Under the pieces are notes generated by a model. The model was not told where the DNA came from. It searched no databases and saw nothing but the letters and a program-made list of their open reading frames with translations. Made by a program: the position numbers and the translations under genes. From CAVTOA01 sp963736285 (GTDB lineage: Bacteria > Actinomycetota > Actinomycetes > Mycobacteriales > QHCE01), in the NCBI GenBank assembly GCA_963736285.1, contig CAVTOA010000003.1, positions 992,001-1,056,000 on the forward strand: DNA of 64,000 bases, given 5' to 3'. Positions 34,393 through 42,891 of the stretch are shown in pieces (the first letter of the stretch is position 1; every line of letters begins with the position of its first letter).

Positions 34393-36072
34393 GTCACTCA
34401 ACGTCCCATTCGCCGTGTTTGATCAGCGTTTACGATAAGACTGGACTGGCTGATCTGGCCTGGGGCCTGGTCGAAGCGGGGGTCGAGATCGTATCGACTG
34501 GGTCGACCGCGGCGCGTATCGCTGAGCTAGGGGTTCCGGTGACTCCTGTCACCGAGGTGACGGAGTTTCCGGAATGTTTGGACGGTCGCGTTAAGACACT
34601 GCACCCGCATGTGCATGCGGGCATTCTGGCGGATCTCCGTAACCCCGATCATCAGCGCAGCTCGCCGAGCTGGGATCGAGCCATTCGATCTGGTGATCGT
34701 CAATCTCTATCCGTTCCGGCAAACCGTGGCGGCCTGTCGAGCAACGCTGACGGTGAGCGCACCTCGGACGCGGTAGCCGAGCAGGTGATCGAGCAGATCG
34801 ACATTGGTGGGCCCAGCGATGGTGCGGGCCGCGGCGAAGAACCACGCAAACGTTGCACCGTCGTGGACCCCGCCGACTATCCAGCGGTGATAGCCGCGGC
34901 TGCGCACCATGGTTTTGACTGATGTCGCCCGTCGACGGTTGGCGGCAAAGGCATTTGCTCACACCGCCGCATATGATGTGGCGGTCGCGTCGTGGTTTGG
35001 TCATGAGCTGGCGCGTGGGCAGGCCGGCGAGTGGCCGCCGTTTGTCGGTTTGGCGTTCGAGCGAGCAGAAATACTTGCGTTACGGCGAGAACCCTCATCA
35101 GCATGCGGCGCTGTACGTCGATGTGAACTCCGGGCTATCGGATGCGTCGATGTCTGCTGGCGCTGGCGAGCACGTGGAAATGGTTATGGCGATGCGCCGA
35201 CGACGCAGCCAAGGCGCCTGCGTCGAGGCATCGCACATGCTGAACAGCTGCACGGCAAGCCCATGTCGTACAACAACTACGTCGATGCCGATGCCGCGTA
35301 CCGCTGTGCTACGACATGTCCATATTGATGCTGCGTGTGTGGCGATCATTAAGCACACGAATCCGTGTGGCATAGCCATTGGTGCTGACGTCGCGGACGC
35401 ACATCGTAAGGCGCACGCCTGCGATCCCGTTTCTGCTTCGGCGGGGTCATCGCCACGAACCGCCGGTTAGCCTGGAGATGGCTGAACAAGTATCTAAGAT
35501 TTTCACCGAAGTGATCATTGCTCCGTCCTATGCGGAGGGTGCGATGGAGGTGCTTTCGCGTAAGCCGTCGATACGTATCTTGGTCGCGGGCGCTCGCGTT
35601 AATTCCGGGGTGGAGTTACGTCCGATTAGCGGTGGTGTGCTGGCGCAAAGCGCCGACGCAATCGACGCGGAGGGCGACGATACCGACACCTGGCAGCTCG
35701 TGAGCTGGTGAGGCTGTCGACGATGCGACCCTCGCCGACTTGGCGTTCGCCTGGAGGGCGATGCGCGCGGTGAAATCGAATGCCATCGTGCTGGCGCACG
35801 ATGGCGCGACCGTCGGCGTAGGTATGGGCCAGGTCAATAGGGTCGATGCCGCCGGGCTAGCAGTGGCGCGGGCAGAGGATCGCGCGGCCGGGGCGGTGGC
35901 CGCGTCAGACGCGTTCTTCCCGTTCGCGGACGGGCTTGAGACATTGCTTGAGGCGGGGGTTCGGGCGGTAGTTCAGCCTGGTGGCAGCGTCCGTGACGAC
36001 GAGTCCATCGCTGCGGCGAAGGCGGCGGGCGTGCCCATGTACCTCACCGGCACTCGCCACTTCTATCACTAG
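34383..36072 (+). pseudogene. purH: Bifunctional AICAR transformylase/IMP cyclohydrolase, many frame breaks
   Basis: PurH carries out the last two steps of IMP synthesis. All main family blocks are present in order but spread over the three frames: ISVYDKTGLADLAWGLVEAG, then FDLVIVNLYPFRQTVAA, EQIDIGGPS, MVRAAAKNHANV, DPADYPAVIAAAA, LRYGENPHQHAALY, QLHGKPMSYNNYVDADAA, IIKHTNPCGIAIG, then EMAEQVSKIFTEVIIAPSY, and GMGQVNRVDAAGLAV to TGTRHFYH. I count about ten or more frame changes between 34650 and 35720, none outside. The coding content between breaks is well conserved, unlike an old pseudogene. Confidence 0.88.
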
Positions 36073-36111
36073 TTTCGTGGCTCCAGTCCCACTTGCCATC
36101 TGTCGCCCCCT

Positions 36112-36162
36112 GCTTGACCGGTGAGAATCCCGGCGTTTCCCCGGGATTCTCACCGGTCAAGC
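36112..36162. repeat. TTTGACCGGT-type palindrome after purH (first of two)
   Basis: Arms 36112-36133 and 36141-36162, 22 bp, perfect, loop CGTTTCC. Outer arm GCTTGACCGGT, inner arm GAGAATCCCGG. Confidence 0.87.
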
Positions 36163-36171
36163 TCGGGTCCT

Positions 36172-36226
36172 CGGCTGACCGGTCATTCTGCCGGAGAAAC
36201 ACCGGGAATCTCACCGGTCAAACAAC
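36172..36226. repeat. TTTGACCGGT-type palindrome after purH (second, imperfect)
   Basis: Left TGACCGGT and right ACCGGTCAAAC keep the outer arms, but the inner arms (CATTCTGCCGG against CCGGGAATCTC) have several mismatches. It looks like a decaying copy next to the perfect one. Confidence 0.75.
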
Positions 36227-36227
36227 T

Positions 36228-36620
36228 TCATGTCGGTGCAACGGTGGGTAAGCCAGCCTTGTCTGCGGCGGCTAAAAGGCGATTGTCATAGGCAATGAAG
36301 GCAGTGAGTTGCTTACTGATCCGCAGAGCGCTTGTGAGATGGATTGCATCAAGCGAGCGGACTTCGGGAGGCTGCACCGCTGACGCGTGGGTAAGCAATT
36401 CCCGGGTGATTGGCACACGCGTAAGACGGGCGATGACGCGTTGCGCTTCTAGTAGCAATGTTGGTTCGACTCGCATAACCGCCCGAAGCAGCTCAACTCG
36501 ACTGATATCACTGCTAACCCGTGCAACTGTGGGGCGTTTACTCAGCCACTTTTCTAGCGCATTACTCTCTTTTTCTTCTATGACTAACTTTGCCAGCGCT
36601 GACGTGTCGAGATAAATCAC
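36228..36620 (-). CDS. vapC: VapC-type PIN-domain toxin ribonuclease
   Basis: A 130-residue PIN domain protein. The Mg-binding acidic residues are seen: Asp in MIYLDTSALAKL, Glu in ISRVELLRAV, Asp in RSLDAIHLTSAL and Asp in FIAYDNRLLAA. The family cuts RNA (often tRNA) when not held by antitoxin. The ATG overlaps the stop of the antitoxin gene by four bases. Palindromic repeats flank the module on both sides. Confidence 0.92.
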   Translation of the reverse strand: MIYLDTSALAKLVIEEKESNALEKWLSKRPTVARVSSDISRVELLRAVMRVEPTLLLEAQRVIARLTRVPITRELLTHASAVQPPEVRSLDAIHLTSALRISKQLTAFIAYDNRLLAAADKAGLPTVAPT

Positions 36621-36901
36621 CAGCGTTCCTCATCCCGCATCTGCGCAAGGACATCGGATACTGACGGACGTCCTGCCGTGGACTGTGCCCGTGGCAGGTC
36701 AGTAATGTCGCCCGACTCTTCTGGAGGGAGAAGGACGCCAGCTTGGATGAGATCGGCAATCGGGCTATCGATATCCGCAGCGGGGACAAGTTGAGCGGCG
36801 AGGTGACCATGAACCGTCACGGCGATAGGTGAGCCCTCCTGGGCTTTTTTGACGTAGGTACTTGTGTGTTGTTTCAGTTCCCGAATTCCGATTCTTTCCA
36901 T
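36617..36901 (-). CDS. vapB: VapB-type antitoxin of Phd/YefM fold
   Basis: A 94-residue antitoxin. The N-terminal MERIGIRELKQHTSTYVKKAQEG with VTVHGHLAAQLVP is the Phd/YefM DNA-binding dimer fold; the C-terminal half (LPRAQSTAGRPSVSDVL) should wrap the toxin. It usually represses its own operon together with the toxin. A 7-bp inverted repeat just upstream is a likely operator. Translation probably starts on a leaderless mRNA since a TACAAT box lies 6 bases before the ATG. Confidence 0.9.
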   Translation of the reverse strand: MERIGIRELKQHTSTYVKKAQEGSPIAVTVHGHLAAQLVPAADIDSPIADLIQAGVLLPPEESGDITDLPRAQSTAGRPSVSDVLAQMRDEERW

Positions 36902-36907
36902 GCGGAG

Positions 36908-36930
36908 ATTGTAGCCTAATTTGGGCTACA
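36908..36930 (-). promoter_or_regulatory. vapBC promoter and operator
   Basis: On the minus strand TACAAT (36913-36908) lies 6 bases before the vapB ATG. The inverted repeat TGTAGCC (36910-36916) with GGCTACA (36924-36930), 7-base spacer, overlaps this -10 box. This is the expected place for autorepression by the VapBC complex. Confidence 0.6.
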
Positions 36931-36953
36931 TAGGTGATTGAACTAGGTAATTG

Positions 36954-37044
36954 TTGTTTGACCGGTGAGTTTCCGGAATGACACTCCGGAAACTCACCGG
37001 TCAAACAAGGGGAGAGTTGTGGGCAGAACGACCGGTCAAACAAG
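36954..37044. repeat. TTTGACCGGT palindrome plus half-site before folD
   Basis: A perfect 24-bp-arm palindrome (36954-36977 with 36985-37008, loop ATGACAC); outer arm TTGTTTGACCGGT, inner arm GAGTTTCCGGA. A lone half-site ACCGGTCAAACAAG follows at about 37031-37044. Confidence 0.87.
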
Positions 37045-37067
37045 GGGGTGGGGCGTGGTCTGGCACG

Positions 37068-37925
37068 ATGAGCGCTGTGACTGCGACGATTCTGGACGGA
37101 AAAGCAACCGCTGCTGCCATCAAGGCCGACTTGGCAACGCGGGTTATGGCGCTCAAGAAGCGCGGCGTGAAGCCGGGGCTTGCCACTGTGTTGGTCGGCG
37201 ACGATCCCGGATCACGCTCCTATGTGGCCGGTAAACACCGGGACTGCGCCGAGGTCGGTATCAACAGCATCCGGGTAGACCTTCCGGAAACGGCGACGCA
37301 GTCCGAAGTGGAGTCGGCGATCGACCGGCTCAACGCCGACCCAGCCTGCACCGGCTACATCGTTCAGTTGCCGCTACCTAAGGGCCTCGACGAGCAGCGC
37401 GCTCTCGAGCGCATCGATCCAGCCAAAGACGCCGACGGTCTCCACCCGACAAACCTGGGCCGCCTTGTATTGGGGGCGCCGGCGCCGCTGCCGTGCACGC
37501 CGCGGGGTTGTGTTGAGTTGCTGCGCCAGTACCAGGTTCCGATCGCGGGCGCACAAGTGACGATCATCGGACGCGGTGTCACCGTGGGGCGGCCACTGGG
37601 TTTGCTGCTGACGAGGCGGAGCGAAAACGCCACCGTCACGCTGTGCCACACCGGCACCAAAGACCTGGCCGCGCATACCCGAGAAGCAGACATCGTGGTG
37701 GCGGCCGCCGGTGTACCTGGACTGTTGACCGCAGACATGGTCAAGCCCGGCGTCGCGGTACTGGATGTGGGGATCACACGAACCGATGCCGGGCTAGTGG
37801 GCGATGTGGATCCGGGAGTCCGTGAGGTTGCTGGTTTCGTGGCGCCCATGCCGGGCGGCGTTGGCCCGATGACCCGCGCCATGCTGTTGTCCAATGTGGT
37901 CGAAGCCGCCGAGCGGCTCATTTAG
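37068..37925 (+). CDS. folD: Methylenetetrahydrofolate dehydrogenase/cyclohydrolase
   Basis: A 285-residue bifunctional FolD that turns methylene-THF into formyl-THF with NADP. Signatures: YVAGKHRDCAEVGI with the Lys, GYIVQLPLPKGLDEQ, DADGLHPTNLG, and the C-terminal PMPGGVGPMTRAMLL. ATG at 37068 is chosen; upstream bases in the frame are palindromic repeat. It supplies the formyl donor for PurN and PurH encoded just upstream. Confidence 0.96.
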   Translation: MSAVTATILDGKATAAAIKADLATRVMALKKRGVKPGLATVLVGDDPGSRSYVAGKHRDCAEVGINSIRVDLPETATQSEVESAIDRLNADPACTGYIVQLPLPKGLDEQRALERIDPAKDADGLHPTNLGRLVLGAPAPLPCTPRGCVELLRQYQVPIAGAQVTIIGRGVTVGRPLGLLLTRRSENATVTLCHTGTKDLAAHTREADIVVAAAGVPGLLTADMVKPGVAVLDVGITRTDAGLVGDVDPGVREVAGFVAPMPGGVGPMTRAMLLSNVVEAAERLI

Positions 37926-38084
37926 CGACACGCAGCCATCCAAGGTGGGCGTTGACACAGTTGTCAGCAGCACATTTGTCTGAGACTGACGGTTATCCCC
38001 CCGCGCTACCGGCTAGTAGTCGAACGCGTAGCCTGGCTGCGCGGAGAAACCGCACCATGATCTGCATCCAGGAGTGAACGACGC

Positions 38085-39035
38085 ATGGGTAAAAAGGTCA
38101 CTGTCGTCGGCGCCGGCTTTTACGGTTCTACCACCGCACAGCGGCTCGCCGAGTACAACATTTTCGACACGGTGGTGCTCACCGACATTGTCGAGGGCAA
38201 GCCAGAGGGCATAGCGCTGGACATCAACCAGTCGCGCCCCGTCGAAGGCTTTGAGACCACAGTGGTCGGTGTCACGACCACTCCAGAAGGTGCTGGCTAT
38301 GAGGCCACCGCTGGCTCGGACATCGTGGTCATTACTGCTGGTTTGCCGCGTAAGCCCGGCATGAGCCGGATGGATCTCCTCGAGGTCAACGCGAAGATCG
38401 TTCGCGGCGTTTCCGAGCGGGTTGCGAAGCATTCTCCTCATGCAGTGGTCATTGTTGTCTCGAACCCCCTCGATGAGATGACGGCCCTAGCCCAGCTGGC
38501 CACAGGTTTCCCGAAGAGTCGGGTGTTGGGTCAGGCCGGCATGCTCGACACCGCCCGGTTTACCCATTTCGTTGCTGAAGAGCTGTCGGTGCCGGTCGGT
38601 TCGGTGAGAACGCTCACGCTTGGCTCGCATGGCGACACCATGGTTCCTGTGCCGTCGCATTGTTCGGTCGACGGCAAGCCGTTGGCTGAGTTGCTGCCGG
38701 CAGACAAGATTGACGAGTTGGTGACCCGCACCCGCAATGGTGGTGCTGAGGTCGTTGCCTTGCTGAAGACCGGGTCGGCGTACTACGCACCGAGCGCCGC
38801 TGCTGCCCGGATGGCCAAGGCGGTGGCGGAGGATTCCGGCGATGTGCTGCCGGTCTGCGCCTGGGTGAGTGGCGAGCACGGTATCTCCGACGTCTATTTG
38901 GGCGTCGAGGCCGAGATCGGCGCGGAAGGAGTTCGCCGAGTAGTGGAGACCACGCTGTCTGCTTCGGAGCTTGCCGCGCTCACCACGGCGGCAGAGGCTG
39001 TTCGGGCAAAGCAGTCAGACATCGCGAGTCTGTAG
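38085..39035 (+). CDS. mdh: Malate dehydrogenase, lactate-dehydrogenase-like type
   Basis: A 316-residue NAD-linked malate dehydrogenase of the LDH-like group (type 3). The Rossmann loop VVGAGFYGSTTA is at residues 6-17, the Asp before GKPEG gives NAD preference, PRKPGMSRMDLL holds the substrate Arg that replaces Gln in lactate dehydrogenases, and the catalytic His is in LGSHGDTMVPV. AGGAGTG precedes the ATG. A strong terminator follows, so it is a single-gene unit. Confidence 0.96.
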   Translation: MGKKVTVVGAGFYGSTTAQRLAEYNIFDTVVLTDIVEGKPEGIALDINQSRPVEGFETTVVGVTTTPEGAGYEATAGSDIVVITAGLPRKPGMSRMDLLEVNAKIVRGVSERVAKHSPHAVVIVVSNPLDEMTALAQLATGFPKSRVLGQAGMLDTARFTHFVAEELSVPVGSVRTLTLGSHGDTMVPVPSHCSVDGKPLAELLPADKIDELVTRTRNGGAEVVALLKTGSAYYAPSAAAARMAKAVAEDSGDVLPVCAWVSGEHGISDVYLGVEAEIGAEGVRRVVETTLSASELAALTTAAEAVRAKQSDIASL

Positions 39036-39081
39036 TTGTCATCCGAGTAATTGCCGTCTGACGCTTGCTCGGTAACGTGTT

Positions 39082-39124
39082 AGGTGTGGCCCGCGACCTC
39101 GAATCGAAGTCGCGGGCCACACCT
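39082..39124 (+). terminator. Hairpin terminator after mdh
   Basis: AGGTGTGGCCCGCGAC (39082-39097) pairs perfectly with GTCGCGGGCCACACCT (39109-39124) around an 11-base loop. Confidence 0.9.
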
Positions 39125-39181
39125 GTCCGCACTCATGACATGTTCGCTGGAGCTTGTGGGTTGGTTTCTAGAGTTGAAACC

Positions 39182-39613
39182 CTAGAAGTTGAACACGGAG
39201 CCGGTTGCCCGGTGCAGCTCACATGCGTTGCCGAAGGAGGCCGCATATGCTTCGCCAGCGTCCAACCAGTGTCCTTTGGCGGTGACGTTCACGGGGTCGG
39301 AGATCATCGTGCACATCAATTGCTTCTGGGGCAGTTTGTTGAACTGTCCGTGTGCTACCGCCAGCTCACGGCATGCGTCACCGGAGTTGGGGTGGTTCCC
39401 GCCGGGGGGGTCACATGTCAAGACGACGGAACGGGTTTTCTTTTGCTCGCCTTGCCCGTGAGCGATCGTGAGCGTGAATGAGCTTTCTGCTGCCGACGCT
39501 GCGGGCGCCGCGTGGGCTGGATGGGCGAGCGCCTCTGCGCCTGCCACCGCGCCTGCTGCTGACGTCACCAAGCTGAGCACGAGTCCGGCAAATCGCCACT
39601 TGAAGCTGCGCAT
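39182..39613 (-). CDS. Secreted subtilisin inhibitor-like protein (SSI family)
   Basis: A 143-residue precursor: a basic N-terminus, hydrophobic stretch 8-31 and an Ala-rich cleavage region (HAAPAAS). The mature part has the four SSI cysteines (about 67, 81, 101 and 131) and the reactive loop MCTMISDPVNVTAKGHW, with Met103-Ile104 at the place of the Met-Val scissile bond of Streptomyces SSI. The end GSVFNF matches the family. It should inhibit subtilisin-like or other serine proteases outside the cell. AAGGAA lies about 8 bases before the ATG. Confidence 0.9.
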   Translation of the reverse strand: MRSFKWRFAGLVLSLVTSAAGAVAGAEALAHPAHAAPAASAAESSFTLTIAHGQGEQKKTRSVVLTCDPPGGNHPNSGDACRELAVAHGQFNKLPQKQLMCTMISDPVNVTAKGHWLDAGEAYAASFGNACELHRATGSVFNF

Positions 39614-39686
39614 AGAGCCATTCCTTCCGATATGGGCGAATTTACCGGGCCAACATATCAGTGAATGTTCTCTTTGCGGACAAACG

Positions 39687-40395
39687 TTATGTGAACGAGT
39701 AGTCCTCGTCGGTCGGCTGAATGTTTACGCGGTAAGTCTTTTGGTTGTCCTTGAGCCGGTAGTAGCAGTGCTGTTTCAGTGGTTTGCCGGGTGGAGCACT
39801 GGCCAACTCTGGGATGTGCTGATCGCACCGAAGGTTGGTGCCGAACCGCGAGTAGTGGTAATAAAAGGCGGCCAGTACTCCGCTGCGGGCGACTGGCACC
39901 TTTTTGACTGTGTCCTTCCAGGTGAAATCGCCTCCACTCTTGGGAGTTGTGGTCACGTCGTAGGTGGTCTGAAGATTTTTATAGGTCACGGTGCAGCTGA
40001 ACTGCGCAACAAGGCGAGTTGCGTCACACGTGCTGACAACGCCCTGTGTGTCGTTGACCATGTGCTGTACACGTTGGACAAATACGCTGGCGAAGCCGTT
40101 GACACCTTCAATCGGGATGACTTCCCCGCTTCAGGTTCGGGCGTCGGAGACGTGCTTGGTATGGGACGGGCTGGCCGCTATGCGCGTACTGGTTTTTCTT
40201 ATCGTTGCGGCTCTTGTTAAAGGAGTAGAGACAACCGCCGCAGCACACGATCAGTAGCACGATGACTCCTGCAATGATGAGGAATCTGCGCCGACTACCT
40301 TTGGCGGATCGGGCGCTAGCGCCAGCCCCCGTGTTCTCGGGTTGGTTGCCAGATGCATCGTTTGGTTGCAGAGGTGGAGGTGTCTCTGGGGGCAT
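39687..40395 (-). pseudogene. DUF4333-like membrane-anchored protein, frame broken
   Basis: Two open frames look like halves of one gene. The first (40395 to about 40115) starts with a Pro/Asn/Gln-rich stretch and one membrane helix, RRRFLIIAGVIVLLIVCCGGC, then goes out of frame near SGQPVPYQ. The second, to 39687, reads EVIPIEGVNGF and then a Cys-containing domain (VSTCDATRLVAQFSCTVTYK) as in DUF4333 proteins, which are usually TM plus one such domain. A break near 40115-40130 joins them. It could also be two genes, but the second half lacks any signal of its own. Confidence 0.55.
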
Positions 40396-40538
40396 AGGAA
40401 CACGATAAGTGACTGGTCAACGCTTGCGGGAGAGCGGTAGCAGTGATGGTCGATATGCCCTTTTGGAAGTAGGAGTTACTCACGGAGTACGGTCGTACTG
40501 TTTGAGTTCCAGCTGATAGATGTGGCAGGGCAGTGGCA

Positions 40539-41757
40539 ATGGCGAAACTCACGGTACAAGGTCCGATCGTCGAACTCGACGGCGACGAGATGGCTCAGAT
40601 CATGTGGTCGGCGATCAAAGACAAACTGCTATTGCCGTATCTCGATATTGATATCCGGTATTACGACTTGTCGATCCAACACCGCGACGCTACCGACGAC
40701 CAAATTACGGTAGATGCGGCGAATGCCATTAACGAACATGGCGTGGGGGTCAAATGTGCCACGATTACGCCGGACGAAGCGAGAGTCAAGGAATTCGATC
40801 TTAAGAAAATGTGGCGGTCGCCCAATGGCACACTTCGTAACATTCTTGGTGGCGTAATTTTTCGCGAGCCCATCATTATGCGGAATGTGCCACGGCTAGT
40901 GCCGGGGTGGACCAAGCCCATCGTCATTGGCCGTCACGCCCATGGCGACCAGTACAAAGCCACCGATTTTGTCGTTCCTGGGCCCGGGACGGTCACTATG
41001 ACCTACATGCCTGACGACGCCGGCGAACCCATGCAGTTTGAGGTCGCCAAGTTCGCTGGTAGTGGCGTGGCGATGGGGATGTATAACTTCGACGAATCAA
41101 TTCGCGACTTTGCCCGAGCGTCATTCCGCTACGCTTTAGAACGCCATTACCCCTTGTATATGTCGACCAAAAACACAATTTTGAAATTGTACGATGGTCG
41201 ATTTAAAGACATTTTCGCCGAAATATTCGAGACAGAATTTAAAGCCGAATTCGAAGCCGCCAACCTGACATACGAGCATCGCTTGATCGACGACATGGTC
41301 GCCTCCGCCCTCAAATGGGATGGCGGATTTGTCTGGGCATGTAAGAACTACGATGGCGATGTGCAGTCTGACGTGGTTGCTCAAGGCTTCGGCTCGCTCG
41401 GTTTGATGACGTCGGTGCTCATGAGTCCGGACGGACGCACTGTTGAGGCGGAGGCGGCCCACGGTACGGTCACGCGGCATTATCGGAAACATCAGCGGGG
41501 CGAGAAAACGTCCACCAATCCGGTTGCTTCGATTTTCGCGTGGACAAGAGGGCATCGCGCACCGTGGCAAGCTCGATGGGACGCCAGAAGTGATCCGTTT
41601 CGCCGAGATGCTGGAGCACGTGTGTGTGCAAACCGTCGAAAGTGGACAGATGACGAAGGATCTTGCCCAGCTCGTAGGCGCCGGCACGCCCTGGCTGACC
41701 ACCGAGGAGTTCTTGGCAACGCTAGAAGAAAACCTGCGTGCGGCAAGCTCAAGCTAG
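40539..41757 (+). pseudogene. icd: NADP-dependent isocitrate dehydrogenase with one frameshift
   Basis: Homodimeric eukaryote-like (type II) isocitrate dehydrogenase, about 405 residues when restored. VELDGDEMAQIMW, TITPDEARVKEF, the substrate loop WRSPNGTLRNILGG, the RLVPGW-KPIVIGRHAHGDQY segment and TYEHRLIDDMVASALKW with catalytic residues are intact. After SIFAWTRG near 41545 the frame shifts by one base; the true end IAHRGKLDGTPEVIRFAEML is in another frame up to 41757. One extra base would explain it. The stop overlaps the galE stop by four bases. ATG at 40539 gives the family N-terminus MAKL. Confidence 0.9.
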
Positions 41758-42710
41758 ATGCGGTGAAAGGTGCGGTAGAAGGCCCATGCGTCGGCCACAA
41801 TGTCGTGCAGTGACGCCTTCGCGGGCTTCCAACCAAGTTCGGCGCGCGCCCGATCGGCAGCAGCTACGACGGTGACCGCGTCGCCTTCTCTACGGGGCGC
41901 GATCTTGACCGGCGTGGGGCGCCCAGTTACTTCCCGCACTACCTCGACGACCTGCTTATTGCTGTAGCCGTGTCCGGTTCCCAGGTTGTAGATCTTGTGC
42001 TTGCCAGCGGTCGCCGCGTCCAGCGCGAGGAGGTGGGCCGCGGCCAGATCTTCGACGTGAATGTAGTCGCGGACGCAGCTGCCGTCGAGGGTGTCGTAGT
42101 CGTCGCCGAACAACATGAGGTGGTCGCGCCGCCCAGCCGCTGCTTCTAGGGCGATGGGGATGAGGTGGGTCTCTGGATCGTGGCGCTCGCCTAACCGACC
42201 GGAAGCACCAGCGGCATTGAAGTAGCGCAAGCTCACCGCGCCAAGCTGGTGGGCGGTGCATTCCCCGGTCAGTATCATGTCGACCGCGAGTTTGGAGGAG
42301 CCGTATGGATTTGCCGGATTGGTGGGGGTCGATTCGGTCATCGGGGTGTGCGATGTGCCGTAGACCGCGGCAGTAGAGGAGAACACCAGACGGGGAACTC
42401 CTGCGGCCCGTACAGCGGCCAGCAGTGCCAGCGACCCCTGCACGTTTGTCTCCCAGTACAGCTCTGGCTTCATGACCGATTCGCCAGCGGCGATCCTGGC
42501 CGCGAAGTGCAGCACACCGTCGTATTCGCTGGTCAAGACTTCGCCGACGTCGTGAATGCCGCATTGCACAAACTCCACGCCATCCGGGACCACCTCGGCA
42601 TGGCCGGTGGACAGGTCGTCAAGGACTGTCACGGTGTGGCCAGCATTGACGAGCTGACGAGTGACAACGCCGCCGATGTAACCTGCGCCGCCAGTGACCA
42701 GTAGCTTCAC
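41754..42710 (-). CDS. galE: UDP-glucose 4-epimerase
   Basis: A 318-residue extended SDR epimerase that converts UDP-glucose and UDP-galactose. TGGAGYIGG (residues 6-14) binds NAD; the catalytic Tyr-x-x-x-Lys is NPYGSSKLAV; a Ser/Thr is in FSSTAAVYG. GTG at 42710 is right after GGAGG and spacer, so the 34-residue longer frame is rejected. It converges on icd with a stop overlap of four bases. Confidence 0.95.
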   Translation of the reverse strand: MKLLVTGGAGYIGGVVTRQLVNAGHTVTVLDDLSTGHAEVVPDGVEFVQCGIHDVGEVLTSEYDGVLHFAARIAAGESVMKPELYWETNVQGSLALLAAVRAAGVPRLVFSSTAAVYGTSHTPMTESTPTNPANPYGSSKLAVDMILTGECTAHQLGAVSLRYFNAAGASGRLGERHDPETHLIPIALEAAAGRRDHLMLFGDDYDTLDGSCVRDYIHVEDLAAAHLLALDAATAGKHKIYNLGTGHGYSNKQVVEVVREVTGRPTPVKIAPRREGDAVTVVAAADRARAELGWKPAKASLHDIVADAWAFYRTFHRI

Positions 42711-42891
42711 GACAAACCTCCGCTGTGCGATGCGGTCGGCATTGCTCGCCGTGGACGCATCGCGGTGATGACTCGGAAAAGGCACTGGAGACGGTACTGG
42801 ATAAAGAACCACCCTTGTTGCGTGGCATCAGAGGTCATTCATTATTGCCCACGCTTTGTGCGCTCTTTGCCGAGCACTTGTGCGCCAATCG

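Noticed and set aside
39082..39124. tRNA-like cloverleaf with GAATCGA loop after mdh
   Set aside because: It is a single 16-bp stem with an 11-base loop; no D or anticodon arm. Called as terminator.
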